64,000 nt of DNA, taken from positions 558,001 to 622,000 of the forward strand of contig NZ_BMZQ01000002.1 of NCBI RefSeq assembly GCF_014652875.1. Reading direction: 5' to 3'. Source of the stretch: Tianweitania populi (GTDB taxonomy: Bacteria > Pseudomonadota > Alphaproteobacteria > Rhizobiales > Rhizobiaceae). The position numbers and the translations under genes were made by a program. Below are positions 35,491 through 44,998 of this stretch, one piece after another (the first letter of the stretch is position 1; each line of letters begins with the position of its first letter). Under the pieces are notes generated by a model. That model worked only from the letters and a program-made list of their open reading frames with translations. It had not been told where the DNA came from and did not search any database.

Positions 35491-35587
35491 CAGCGTTTAT
35501 CGCGCCCGACGGTTTGCGTCGGGCGCGATCTGCCTTATCTCGGGTAAACAGGCCCACCCGCTTACCTCCTCAGCAAGGCAGCCAGTC

Positions 35588-36754
35588 ATGTCCGTTACAG
35601 AGCAGCAGGTCATCGATGTGCTCCGCACCGTCAAAGGTCCGGACTTCGAAGGCGACCTCGTTTCGCTCGGTCTCGTTTCCGAGATATTCATCGCCGATTC
35701 CAAGGTGTTCTTCTCGATCACCGTTCCGGCCGCCCGCGCCAAAGAGCTCGAGCCCCTGCGCACCGCAGCCGAGCGCGCGGTGAAAACCATTCCCGGTGTT
35801 GCCTCCGCCGTGGTTGTTCTCACGGCTGAAAAGAAGGGCGGCGGCATGGAAAACGCGCCGCCCCCGCCGCGTCCCACCGCACCGGCTCGGCCCCAACCCG
35901 CCGCGCCAGCCCGCCACCATGCGCCTTCCGGCCAGCAGCCGGGCCGGCGCGATGTGCCCGGCATTCGCTCGATCATCGCGGTGGCGTCCGGCAAGGGCGG
36001 CGTCGGCAAGTCCACCACTGCCGTCAACCTCGCGCTCGGGCTTCAGGCGCTCGGCCTCAAGGTCGGCGTGCTCGATGCCGATATCTACGGCCCCTCCATG
36101 CCGCGCCTGCTCGGTCTGTCCGGCAAGCCGGAAACGGTGGATGGCCGCACGATGAAGCCGCTGGAAGGGCACGGCCTCAAGGTCATGTCGATCGGCTTCC
36201 TGGTGGAAGAAGAAACGCCGATGATCTGGCGTGGGCCGATGGTGATGTCGGCGCTGACCCAGATGCTGCGTGAAGTCGCGTGGGGCGAGCTCGACGTGCT
36301 CGTGGTCGACATGCCGCCCGGCACCGGCGACGCGCAGCTGACCATGGCGCAGCAGGTGCCGCTGGCCGGCGCCGTGATCGTCTCGACCCCGCAGGACTTG
36401 GCGCTGATCGACGCGCGCAAGGGCTTGAACATGTTCAAGAAGGTCGACGTGCCGCTGCTCGGCATCATCGAGAATATGAGCTACTTCGTGGCCCCGGACA
36501 CCGGCACGCGCTACGACATCTTCGGCCATGGGGGCGCGCAGCGGGAAGCCAACCGTCTCGGCGTACCCTTCCTCGGCGAAGTGCCGCTGGTGATGGCGAT
36601 CCGCGAATTGTCGGATGCCGGCACGCCGATCACGGTTGCCGAACCGACGGGCCCCCAAGCGGAAGCCTACCGCGCCATCGCCGCCAAGGTGCTGCAGCAG
36701 ATGGAAGCCAGCACGGCCGCTCAGGGGGCCGCTCCCGCGATCGTGTTCGAATAA
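35588..36754 (+). CDS. Mrp/ApbC-family iron-sulfur cluster carrier ATPase
   Basis: A 388-residue protein: an N-terminal MIP18/DUF59 domain (residues 1-85), a Pro/Ala-rich linker (~95-130), then a deviant Walker A ParA/MinD-like ATPase (VASGKGGVGKSTTAVNLALG) with MPRLLGLSGKPE and VVDMPPGTGDAQLTM. It should carry 4Fe-4S clusters to apo-proteins. The usual CPxC metal site after ENMSYF is absent: the sequence reads SYFVAPDTGTRYDIFGHGGA, with no cysteine. To my knowledge rhizobial homologues share this change. Next gene is exbB, 119 bp downstream. Confidence 0.9.
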   Translation: MSVTEQQVIDVLRTVKGPDFEGDLVSLGLVSEIFIADSKVFFSITVPAARAKELEPLRTAAERAVKTIPGVASAVVVLTAEKKGGGMENAPPPPRPTAPARPQPAAPARHHAPSGQQPGRRDVPGIRSIIAVASGKGGVGKSTTAVNLALGLQALGLKVGVLDADIYGPSMPRLLGLSGKPETVDGRTMKPLEGHGLKVMSIGFLVEEETPMIWRGPMVMSALTQMLREVAWGELDVLVVDMPPGTGDAQLTMAQQVPLAGAVIVSTPQDLALIDARKGLNMFKKVDVPLLGIIENMSYFVAPDTGTRYDIFGHGGAQREANRLGVPFLGEVPLVMAIRELSDAGTPITVAEPTGPQAEAYRAIAAKVLQQMEASTAAQGAAPAIVFE

Positions 36755-36777
36755 CCGGCTTGTCACCGTTAAAAATA

Positions 36778-36792
36778 TGACAACTTAGCTCA
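36778..36792. promoter_or_regulatory. Possible iron-responsive (IRO/RirA-type) site before exbB
   Basis: TGA-N9-TCA (TGACAACTTAGCTCA) fits the iron-rhodo-box core recognised by RirA in alphaproteobacteria. It lies 24 bp after mrp and about 82 bp before the exbB start, preceded by an AT-rich stretch. The core is short and can occur by chance. Confidence 0.35.
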
Positions 36793-36798
36793 ACAAAG

Positions 36799-36819
36799 GA
36801 GTCGCGATTTGCGCGACTC
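36799..36819. other. 8-bp inverted repeat in the mrp-exbB gap
   Basis: GAGTCGCG-ATTTG-CGCGACTC forms a perfect hairpin 45 bp after the mrp stop. No T-run follows it, so it may be a leader structure of exbB mRNA or a weak terminator for mrp. Confidence 0.5.
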
Positions 36820-36873
36820 TGCGTTAGTGAGCCGCAGTTGTTGGTTTTTGACCTTGGATATCCGGGGGTTCGG

Positions 36874-37899
<1,026 letters not shown>

Positions 37900-37910
37900 A
37901 GGACTGAGCC

Positions 37911-38390
37911 ATGGCTGGCGGCATTCGCGAAGGCGGCGGCGACGACCTTCAGGAAAATCATGAAATCAACGTCACGCCGTTTATCGACGTGATGCTGGTT
38001 CTCCTGATCATCTTCATGGTGGCGGCGCCGCTCGCCACCGTCGACATCAATGTCGACCTGCCGGGCTCAACGGCCTCGCCCACGCCGCGTCCGGACGAAC
38101 CACTGTTCCTGACGCTCAAGCGTGATTTGACGCTGGCCGTCGGCAACGACCCTGTTCAGCGCGACAGCTTCGGCCCGTCGATCGATCGCCTGACCAGCGG
38201 CAACAAGGAAACGCGCGTTTATCTGCGCGCCGACCGTGCCGTGGATTACGGCCAGGTCATGGAGGTCATGAACCTCCTGCGCTCGTCCGGCTATCTGAAG
38301 GTCGCTCTGGTCGGCCTCGAAGGCGCGCCTTCGGCGGGTGCTGCATCCGGACCCTCCTCCGCAGCAGGAACCGCCCCGGCCGCGCAATGA
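37911..38390 (+). CDS. exbD: TonB-system protein ExbD
   Basis: A 159-residue ExbD/TolR protein. The single membrane helix contains the proton-carrying aspartate in [20 protein letters not shown] (residues ~21-40), followed by the periplasmic domain with [21 protein letters not shown]. The C-terminal ~20 residues are Ser/Ala/Pro-rich. AAAGGA lies upstream, and the end overlaps tonB by 4 bp. Confidence 0.94.
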   Translation: MAGGIREGGGDDLQENHEINVTPFIDVMLVLLIIFMVAAPLATVDINVDLPGSTASPTPRPDEPLFLTLKRDLTLAVGNDPVQRDSFGPSIDRLTSGNKETRVYLRADRAVDYGQVMEVMNLLRSSGYLKVALVGLEGAPSAGAASGPSSAAGTAPAAQ

Positions 38391-39379
38391 GTTCTGCCGA
38401 CGACATCAATTTCGGTCTGGGCGGTCCACCGGCCAAGCGCGAGCTTGCCATGTGGGGATCGGCTGCCCTCATCGTGCTGGCGGTTCACGCCGGCGGCGGC
38501 TGGTATCTGTCGCGTGCTCTGGAAGTACAGCAGCAGCCGGAAGCCGCCGAGGAGGCCATGATGGTCGACCTCACGCCGATGCTGGAATCCACGCCGGAAT
38601 CGGTGGAAAGCGAACCCCTGACCGAAGAAGAGCCGACCGAAATGGCGGCCGCCGAAGAACCCGTCGAGGCGACCGAGCCGGACGCGCAGGAAGTCGTGCC
38701 GCAGGAAGAGCAGACGCCCGTCACGGAAGAAACGCCACCGGAAGAAACTGTTGCCGAGGATGTCACGCCGGTTGAACCCGAGCCGACGCCGATCGAGCCC
38801 GAACAAGTCGAACCGGAAGAAATCGAGCCGGAACAGGTTGAGCCCGAGCCGGTCGAACCGGATGTGGTGACGCAGGAAGTCATCGAAGAGCCGACCGTCG
38901 CGCTGCCTGACTCCGAAGTGCCATTGCCGGTTACCCGTCCTGAGCCACGCGAAGAACCGGTGCGTGAGCGTCCTGTTCGCCGTCAGCCAGTGCGCGAGCC
39001 TGTTCGCGAACGGCCGCGCCGCGAAGAACCGCCGCGTCGCGTCACGCAGGAAGCCCGGCCGCAGCCGCGCAGCCAAGCTTCAACGGAACAGCGTGCGTCC
39101 TCCGCGCCGCAAGTTTCGCCGGCCCGCTGGAACTCTCAGGTCGGCCGGCTCGTGCAGCGCTCGGCCCAGCGCGCCATCCGGCGCATCCGCGGCACCGGGA
39201 CGGTGGTGATCTCGTTTTCGGTGGGCGGATCCGGCGCGGTCAGCAATGTCCGCGTGGCACGATCCTCCGGCAATCCCGAGATCGATGCCGCCGTGGTGGG
39301 CGCCGTGCGCGGCATTTCCGCCCCACCACCGCCCAGCGGCAGCCAGAGCGTGACGATCCCGGTTCTCAAGGATCGCTGA
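38387..39379 (+). CDS. tonB: TonB protein
   Basis: A 330-residue TonB. One N-terminal membrane helix (WGSAALIVLAVHAGGGWYL) precedes a very long Glu/Pro-rich spacer with EPxxxEP and VRERPVRRQP-type repeats (residues ~55-230), and a C-terminal TonB domain (GTVVISFSVGGSGAVSNVRV ... IDAAVVGAVRGISAPPPP). It transduces proton-motive force to outer-membrane receptors; none is encoded in this window. Confidence 0.93.
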   Translation: MSSADDINFGLGGPPAKRELAMWGSAALIVLAVHAGGGWYLSRALEVQQQPEAAEEAMMVDLTPMLESTPESVESEPLTEEEPTEMAAAEEPVEATEPDAQEVVPQEEQTPVTEETPPEETVAEDVTPVEPEPTPIEPEQVEPEEIEPEQVEPEPVEPDVVTQEVIEEPTVALPDSEVPLPVTRPEPREEPVRERPVRRQPVREPVRERPRREEPPRRVTQEARPQPRSQASTEQRASSAPQVSPARWNSQVGRLVQRSAQRAIRRIRGTGTVVISFSVGGSGAVSNVRVARSSGNPEIDAAVVGAVRGISAPPPPSGSQSVTIPVLKDR

Positions 39380-39401
39380 CGCAACGTCTTGGTTGATAGG
39401 C

Positions 39402-39430
39402 AACAGCGCGCGCAACTTTGCCGCGCTGTT
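39402..39430 (+). terminator. Terminator-like hairpin after tonB
   Basis: AACAGCGCG and CGCGCTGTT form a 9-bp stem with an 11-nt loop, starting 22 bp after the tonB stop. Only a short T stretch (TTTGTCGTT) follows, so it may terminate weakly. Confidence 0.55.
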
Positions 39431-39512
39431 TGTCGTTGCTAAGCGCTGAAGCGCGGTTTCACCCGGATGGAAAAGAGCGGCACTTCTTCTCGCCGTTCAA
39501 TCCGGAGCTGTC

Positions 39513-40397
39513 ATGTCCCTGCTGTCGCGCGCCAAACTGCTGTTCCTGCTCATGCCCGCTATGCTCGGCCTGTCCGGCTGTTCTTCGCTGGGCGTGCTCA
39601 ATGCGGTGCTTCTCAAGGATAGCGGCTCGACCCTGGCTGCGTCCGATGTCGCTTATGGCGGCGATGCGCGCCAGAAGCTCGATGTTTATGCGCCGAGTGA
39701 TGAACCCGCCAACACCAAGCGCGATGTGGTGGTGTTTGTTTACGGCGGCTCATGGGACAACGGCTCGCGCAGCAACTATTCCTTTGCCGGTCGGGCCTTT
39801 GCCGCACAAGGCTATGTCACGGTGATCGGCGATTACCGGCTGGTGCCTGAGCATCCCTATCCGGATTTTGTTCAAGACACGGCGTCGGTCGTAGCCTGGG
39901 CGCATCGCAATGCCGCGCGCTTCGGCGGCGATCCGGAACGCATCTTTTTGGTCGGCCATTCCGCCGGCGCCTATAATGCCGCCATGGTCGCCTTTGCGCC
40001 AGACTTCCTCCAGGCGGCAGGCGTGTCGCCACGTGTGGTGAAGGGGTTCGCTGGGCTTGCTGGCCCGTATGACTTCGTGCCGCTCGATGCCGACGCCAGC
40101 GTCGCGGCGTTCGGTCATCTCAAGCCATCCGAACTGCGCTTGAGCCAGCCGGTCAATCGGATCACCAGCGGCACTTACGCGCCGCCTGCCTTCCTCGCCA
40201 CCGGTGCGGACGACACGACCGTGCGCCCACGCAACACCGAACAGTTGGCCAAGGTTCTTCGCGACCATGGCCACCAGGTCGAAACCAAGATCTATCCCGA
40301 TCTCGGCCATGCCGGATTGGTGCTGGCGCTGAGCCGGCCCCTACGCGGCAAGGCACCGGCGTTGGACGACGTCGTGGCTTTCTTCCGAGGGCTGTAG
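39513..40397 (+). CDS. Lipoprotein alpha/beta hydrolase (esterase-like)
   Basis: A 294-residue hydrolase with a lipoprotein signal (FLLMPAMLGLSGC, lipobox LSGC at residue 23). The alpha/beta-hydrolase core has VVFVYGGSWDNGSRSNY (oxyanion HGG-like loop, here YGGSW), nucleophile serine in LVGHSAGAYNAAMVAF, an aspartate in ATGADDTTVRPRN and a histidine in PDLGHAGLVLALS. It resembles the esterase/lipase family with kynurenine formamidase-like features. Probably attached to the membrane facing the periplasm; substrate unknown. Confidence 0.88.
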   Translation: MSLLSRAKLLFLLMPAMLGLSGCSSLGVLNAVLLKDSGSTLAASDVAYGGDARQKLDVYAPSDEPANTKRDVVVFVYGGSWDNGSRSNYSFAGRAFAAQGYVTVIGDYRLVPEHPYPDFVQDTASVVAWAHRNAARFGGDPERIFLVGHSAGAYNAAMVAFAPDFLQAAGVSPRVVKGFAGLAGPYDFVPLDADASVAAFGHLKPSELRLSQPVNRITSGTYAPPAFLATGADDTTVRPRNTEQLAKVLRDHGHQVETKIYPDLGHAGLVLALSRPLRGKAPALDDVVAFFRGL

Positions 40398-40415
40398 GCT
40401 CAAGCGTCGGCTCGA

Positions 40416-41237
40416 TCAGCCAACGAAAGCGCGTTCCACGACGAAATCGGCTGGCGCGTTGTTGGCGCCTTCCACGAAGCCGGCTGCTTCCGCGATGTCC
40501 TTGACGTCGTTCAACATCGCCATCGAGCCGCAGATCATGATGCGGTCCGTTGCGCGGTCGAGCGGCGGGAGACCGAGATCTGTGAAGATCGTACCCTCGG
40601 TGAGCAGCTTGGTGATGCGGCCCATGCGCGGCGAGGTTTCGCGCGTCGTGGTGGCGTAATAATGCACGCGCCCCTCCACCAGCTCGCCGATCAGCGGATC
40701 TTCGCGCACGCCGGAAACCAGTTCATTGCCATAACGCAGATCGGCCACGTCGCGGCAGGTATTGGTGACGATGACCTCTTCGAACTTCTCGTAGGTTTCA
40801 GGATCGCGCAGCAGGCTGGCGAACGGTGCGAAGCCGGTTCCAGTGGCGATCATGTAGAGACGCTTGGCCGGGCTGAGCGCATCGAGAACCAGCGTTCCCG
40901 TCGACTTCTGACGCAGCAACACCGTGTCGCCCGGCTGGATCTTCTGGAGATGCTGGGTCAGTGGGCCATCAGGCACCTTGATCGAATAAAATTCCAGCTC
41001 TTCGTCCCAGGCAGGGCTGGCGACCGAATAAGCGCGGAAGATCGGCTTCGCGGCATTGGGCAGACCGATCATCGCAAACTCGCCTGAGCGGAAGCGGAAC
41101 GTGGTCGGCCGCGTCATGCGGAACGAGAACAGGCTGTCCGTATAGTGGGTGACCGACGTGACGCGCTCTGCATAAACATTCGCGGGAATCGGGAAAGCCG
41201 TGGTCGTGGCGTCGAGCGCCAGGGCTGCGTTCTGCAT
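40416..41237 (-). CDS. Ferredoxin/flavodoxin-NADP+ reductase
   Basis: A 273-residue FNR of the bacterial Fpr type. The FAD-binding segment IFRAYSVASPAWDEELEFYSI and the NADP-binding YMIATGTGFAPFASLLRD are clear, and the C-terminus ends in FVVERAFVG, as in rhizobial Fpr proteins. The ATG at 41237 is preferred; the frame is open further upstream but the extra 73 residues are not family-like. It shuttles electrons between NADPH and ferredoxin, for example for iron release and stress response. Divergent from pncA. Confidence 0.93.
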   Translation of the reverse strand: MQNAALALDATTTAFPIPANVYAERVTSVTHYTDSLFSFRMTRPTTFRFRSGEFAMIGLPNAAKPIFRAYSVASPAWDEELEFYSIKVPDGPLTQHLQKIQPGDTVLLRQKSTGTLVLDALSPAKRLYMIATGTGFAPFASLLRDPETYEKFEEVIVTNTCRDVADLRYGNELVSGVREDPLIGELVEGRVHYYATTTRETSPRMGRITKLLTEGTIFTDLGLPPLDRATDRIMICGSMAMLNDVKDIAEAAGFVEGANNAPADFVVERAFVG

Positions 41238-41519
41238 GCATCCATCCAGTTGCTGGTCGGGTCGCGCACTGCGCGGAACGGCGACCGGAAAAGCCGCCTC
41301 TTTGCCTGCGGGGTGATTAAACCAAGATACCCCGGCGAGCAAGGTTTGCGCCCGGTCTGCCGTGCTAAATGTGAGCGGCAAGGTAAAGGATTGTTCCGCG
41401 TATCCATGCTTTGAAAGAACGCTGATCCGCGCACCCCTGCCCCGTGGAATAAACAACTCGCCGCCTTGCGCTTACCGCAGGGGTTGTCCACCTTGCATGC
41501 GCAACTGAGGAGTATCGTC

Positions 41520-42119
41520 ATGACATCCGAGGCCCTGATCGTCATCGACCTGCAAAACGACTTCTGCCCCGGCGGCGCGCTGGCGGTTCAAGACGGCGAC
41601 GCCATCGTGCCGTTGGTCAACACGCTGATTACGGAGGCCGATCATGTCGTGCTGACGCAGGACTGGCACCCGGCCGACCATTCCTCCTTCGCCTCATCGC
41701 ACGAGGACAAAGCACCCTACGACACGATCCAGATGCCCTACGGTCCGCAAACGCTGTGGCCGGATCATTGCATCCAGGGCAGCGAAGGGGCCGGCTTCCA
41801 TGCCGACCTCGACTGGACCAACGCCGAACTCGTGATCCGCAAGGGTTTTCGCGCCTCCGTCGACAGCTACTCTGCCTTCTTCGAGAACGATCATACGACG
41901 CCGACCGGTCTTGCCGGCTATCTTCGCGAGCGCGGGCTTACCACTCTCACTTTATGCGGTCTGGCGACGGATTTCTGCGTCGCTTATTCGGCGATCGACG
42001 CGGTGAAACAAGGCTTTGCCGTCCGAGTTCGTCTGGACGCTTGCCGCGGCATCGATCTCAGCGGCTCCATGGCCTTCATGATGGACGAAATGCGCGGCGC
42101 CGGCGTCGTGCTGGCCTAA
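41520..42119 (+). CDS. pncA: Nicotinamidase
   Basis: A 199-residue nicotinamidase converting nicotinamide to nicotinate. The catalytic triad is visible: Asp in [15 protein letters not shown], Lys in [20 protein letters not shown], and Cys in [16 protein letters not shown]. The metal-binding [14 protein letters not shown] is present. TGAGGAG precedes the ATG. pncB follows 92 bp later in the same direction, completing the Preiss-Handler salvage entry. Confidence 0.96.
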   Translation: MTSEALIVIDLQNDFCPGGALAVQDGDAIVPLVNTLITEADHVVLTQDWHPADHSSFASSHEDKAPYDTIQMPYGPQTLWPDHCIQGSEGAGFHADLDWTNAELVIRKGFRASVDSYSAFFENDHTTPTGLAGYLRERGLTTLTLCGLATDFCVAYSAIDAVKQGFAVRVRLDACRGIDLSGSMAFMMDEMRGAGVVLA

Positions 42120-42211
42120 ACCAAAAGCGGCTTCCGGCTCGCCCGGCTTGCTTTTCTTTTGTTATCGAGAAGCTTAAACAAAGCCCGCAACTGCGGGGAG
42201 ACGAAACCGTC

Positions 42212-43519
42212 ATGGCACGAACAGACATCGCGCGACGGGTCTATAACCACACCTGGAAAGTCGACCCCATCATCCGCAGTCTGCTCGACACGGATTTCTA
42301 CAAGCTCCTCATGCTGCAGATGATCTGGGCGCTGTACCCGGATGTCGACGCCACCTTCTCCCTGATCAACCGCACCAAGAAAGTGCGGCTGGCCGAGGTG
42401 ATCGACGAAGGCGAGCTGCGCGAACAGCTCGACCATGCGCGCACCCGCACTTTGTCGAAAAAGGAGCTGATCTGGCTCGCGGGTAACACCTTTTACGGCC
42501 GCAAGCAGATCTTCCAGCCGGACTTCATCGCTTGGCTCGCCGACTTCCAGCTGCCGGACTACGAGCTGGCGCGCTCCAGCGACGGTCAATACGAGCTGAC
42601 CTTCCACGGCAAGTGGAAGGAGACGACGCTGTGGGAGATCCCCGCACTCGCCATCATCAACGAGTTGCGCTCGCGCGCCGCACTGAAGGCCATGGGGCCC
42701 TTTGCGCTCGACGTGCTTTATGCGCGCGCCAAGGCCAAGACCTGGGACAAGGTGGAGCGCCTGCGCACTCTGCCGGACTTACGCATTTCCGACTTCGGCA
42801 CGCGTCGCCGGCACTCGTTTTTGTGGCAGCGTTGGTGCGTGGAAGCGTTGAAGGAAGGCATCGGCGAGGCGTTTACCGGCACCTCCAACGTGCTGCTCGC
42901 CATGGATACCGATCTCGAAGCGCTTGGCACCAATGCGCATGAATTGCCGATGGTCGCGTCCGCGCTGACCACCAGCGACGAAGCGTTGAAGGCTGCGCCC
43001 TACAAGGTCCTACAGGACTGGAACACGCTCTACGGCGGCAACCTGCTGATCGTGCTTCCCGATGCCTATGGCACCGCCGCCTTCCTGCGCAACGCGCCGG
43101 ACTGGGTCGCCGACTGGACCGGCTTCCGCCCCGACAGCGCCCCGCCGATCGAAGGCGGCGAAAAGATCCTGACCTGGTGGAAAGAACATGGCCGCGATCC
43201 GCGCGAAAAGCTGCTGATCTTTTCCGACGGGCTCGATGTCGACACGATCATCGACACCTACAAGCACTTCGAAGGCCGCGTGCGCATGTCCTTCGGCTGG
43301 GGCACCAACCTCACCAACGATTTCGAAGGCTGTCTGCCCGTCGACAGCGACCGCCTCGACCCGATTTCGCTGGTGTGCAAGGTCACGGAAGCCAATGGCC
43401 GACCAGCCGTGAAGCTTTCCGATAACCCCAACAAGGCCACGGGCGAGCCAAGCGAGATCGCACGCTATATCAAGCTGTTCGGCACGGAAGACCACGCGGC
43501 GAAGGCGGTAAAGGTGTGA
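42212..43519 (+). CDS. pncB: Nicotinate phosphoribosyltransferase
   Basis: A 435-residue enzyme joining nicotinate to PRPP to give nicotinate mononucleotide. Characteristic segments are [16 protein letters not shown] near residue 19, [19 protein letters not shown] around 200, GTNAHELPM (catalytic His region) and [13 protein letters not shown]. Length matches PncB. The ATG was chosen at the conserved [11 protein letters not shown] start, preceded by a GGGGAGAC ribosome binding site. Confidence 0.96.
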   Translation: MARTDIARRVYNHTWKVDPIIRSLLDTDFYKLLMLQMIWALYPDVDATFSLINRTKKVRLAEVIDEGELREQLDHARTRTLSKKELIWLAGNTFYGRKQIFQPDFIAWLADFQLPDYELARSSDGQYELTFHGKWKETTLWEIPALAIINELRSRAALKAMGPFALDVLYARAKAKTWDKVERLRTLPDLRISDFGTRRRHSFLWQRWCVEALKEGIGEAFTGTSNVLLAMDTDLEALGTNAHELPMVASALTTSDEALKAAPYKVLQDWNTLYGGNLLIVLPDAYGTAAFLRNAPDWVADWTGFRPDSAPPIEGGEKILTWWKEHGRDPREKLLIFSDGLDVDTIIDTYKHFEGRVRMSFGWGTNLTNDFEGCLPVDSDRLDPISLVCKVTEANGRPAVKLSDNPNKATGEPSEIARYIKLFGTEDHAAKAVKV

Positions 43520-43528
43520 GCTGTTCGC

Positions 43529-43930
43529 TTACGGCGCGATCAGCTCGACATCCGGAAAATAGGTTCGGTAGTGCCGGGGATCGCGCGTCAGCAGCGGAAG
43601 GCCTTCCACCTGGGCATGCGCGCCGATGAAGAAGTCCGGCAGAACACCCGTGCGCGTGCCACCGCGTTTGCGATAGGTCTGGAATGCCTTGCCGGCGAGG
43701 AAAAGGGCTGGCTTGGAAATAGCGACGATGTCTATTCCGGTCTCGCGAAGAAATTCGTCGATCTCGCCGATCTCACGATAGCCGACCGAAAGCTCTGCAT
43801 AGATGACATCGTTGATGACCGGGCGACCGCGCAAAATCGCTTCGTCCAACTGACGATTGGACCATTCAAATTGTGGACTGTCCGTTACCAGGTCGAGCAA
43901 GACGTTGGTGTCTACCAGCGTATCGCTCAT
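43529..43930 (-). CDS. vapC: VapC-type PIN-domain toxin
   Basis: A 133-residue PIN-domain ribonuclease. The four acidic residues expected at the metal site are present at D7, E46, D99 and D117 (LVDTNVLLD, YAELSVGY, LPDFFIGAHA, LLTRDPRHY). It overlaps the antitoxin gene by ATGA, so translation is coupled. Toxins of this type cleave tRNA or rRNA when the antitoxin is degraded. Confidence 0.92.
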   Translation of the reverse strand: MSDTLVDTNVLLDLVTDSPQFEWSNRQLDEAILRGRPVINDVIYAELSVGYREIGEIDEFLRETGIDIVAISKPALFLAGKAFQTYRKRGGTRTGVLPDFFIGAHAQVEGLPLLTRDPRHYRTYFPDVELIAP

Positions 43931-44160
43931 TCCTCACCGCGCGTCATGGCCATGATCTCATCCGTGCTGAGGCCAGCTGTTGCCGTGCCGCGCCATCGGG
44001 CAAAACGGCTTTCCCTAGGCAAACCGTCAGACTTCACCACCACAACCTTGCCGCCGGCGTCCGTCTCGAAATCCACCGCCATGCCCGGCGTGATCCCAAG
44101 CTGCTCGCGCACGGCTTCGGGCAGGCGCACCAGTCCGTCTTCTCTTACAATCTCCGACAT
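43927..44160 (-). CDS. vapB: VapB-type AbrB/SpoVT-fold antitoxin
   Basis: A 77-residue antitoxin with an N-terminal AbrB beta-hairpin domain (LVRLPEAVREQLGITPGMAV) and a C-terminal toxin-binding tail (FARWRGTATAGLSTDEIMAM). ATG at 44160 has GGAGG upstream; an earlier in-frame ATG lies inside the inverted-repeat operator, so the later start is preferred. The pair should repress its own promoter through the operator at 44171-44199. Confidence 0.9.
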   Translation of the reverse strand: MSEIVREDGLVRLPEAVREQLGITPGMAVDFETDAGGKVVVVKSDGLPRESRFARWRGTATAGLSTDEIMAMTRGEE

Positions 44161-44170
44161 CGCGGCCTCC

Positions 44171-44199
44171 GTGTTCCGCATCAAGGTAATGCGGAACAC
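44171..44199. promoter_or_regulatory. Inverted-repeat operator upstream of vapBC
   Basis: GTGTTCCGCAT and ATGCGGAACAC are perfect 11-bp arms separated by 7 bp, centred about 25 bp before the vapB ATG. This geometry fits autoregulation by a VapBC complex, as for FitAB-type systems. Confidence 0.8.
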
Positions 44200-44226
44200 C
44201 AATCATCGCTAGCCTTGCGCTGTAAG

Positions 44227-44931
44227 TCAGTCCCGCGCGGGGATGTTCAGGCCCTTCTGACTGGCCGGCCGTTCTTCAGCGCGCGACACCCAGTCCTGCA
44301 CATCGCGGAACGCCCCGAAGCCGAGTTCGTCGCCGGCCTTGTAGAACACGGTCAAGCCGCGCACCCACGGGAAGATGGCGATGTCGGCGATCGTATACTC
44401 GTCGCCCATGATCCACTGGCGACCCTCAAGGCGCTGTTCCAGCACGCCGAGCAGGCGCTTGGTTTCGTCGCGGTAGCGCTCCATCGGCCGCTTGTCTTCG
44501 ATCGCCTTGCCGGCATGGGCGAAGAAGTAACCGAACTGGCCGAACATGGGTCCGATATGGCCGATCTGGAAGAAGGTCCATTGCAGCGTCTCGTAGCGCA
44601 GCGCGGGATCAGCGGGCAGAAGCTTGCCGGTCTTTTCGGCGAGATAAGTCAGGATCGCCCCGGACTCGAACAAGCCGAGCGGCTTTCCGCCCGGACCGTT
44701 CGGATCGATGATCGCCGGGATCTTACCGTTGGGGTTGAGCGCGAGAAACTCCGGCCCCCAAGTCTCGTTTTTGGTGATGTCGACCTTGTGCGCCTCGTAA
44801 GGCAAGCCGAGTTCTTCGAGCGCGATGGAAGCCTTTACGCCGTTCGGCGTTGGAAACGAATAAAGCTGGATACGGTCGGGATGCTGGGCTGGCCAGCGCT
44901 TGGCAATGGGAAAGTGAGAAAGATCGGTCAT
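44227..44931 (-). CDS. Glutathione S-transferase family protein (YfcG/YghU-like)
   Basis: A 234-residue GST: a thioredoxin-like N-domain (IQLYSFPTPNGVKASIALEELGLPYEAHKVD in two phrases, then LNPNGKIPAIIDPNG and LFESGAILTYLAE) and a helical C-domain (MGDEYTIADIAIFPW). The TPNG in place of a tyrosine matches the Nu-class disulfide reductases YfcG/YghU, suggesting glutathione-disulfide chemistry. Monocistronic. Confidence 0.9.
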   Translation of the reverse strand: MTDLSHFPIAKRWPAQHPDRIQLYSFPTPNGVKASIALEELGLPYEAHKVDITKNETWGPEFLALNPNGKIPAIIDPNGPGGKPLGLFESGAILTYLAEKTGKLLPADPALRYETLQWTFFQIGHIGPMFGQFGYFFAHAGKAIEDKRPMERYRDETKRLLGVLEQRLEGRQWIMGDEYTIADIAIFPWVRGLTVFYKAGDELGFGAFRDVQDWVSRAEERPASQKGLNIPARD

Positions 44932-44998
44932 TGGGTAATCCTATGAGATCGGCAACGTTACCGACATAGGACTCACCGATGGCTTTTCACAGTGGGGC

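Noticed and set aside
41756-43519. Apparent 587-codon frame suggesting a pncA-pncB fusion
   Set aside because: pncA is read in another frame up to 42119 and pncB has its own ribosome binding site and ATG at 42212. The upstream extension is out-of-frame pncA sequence.
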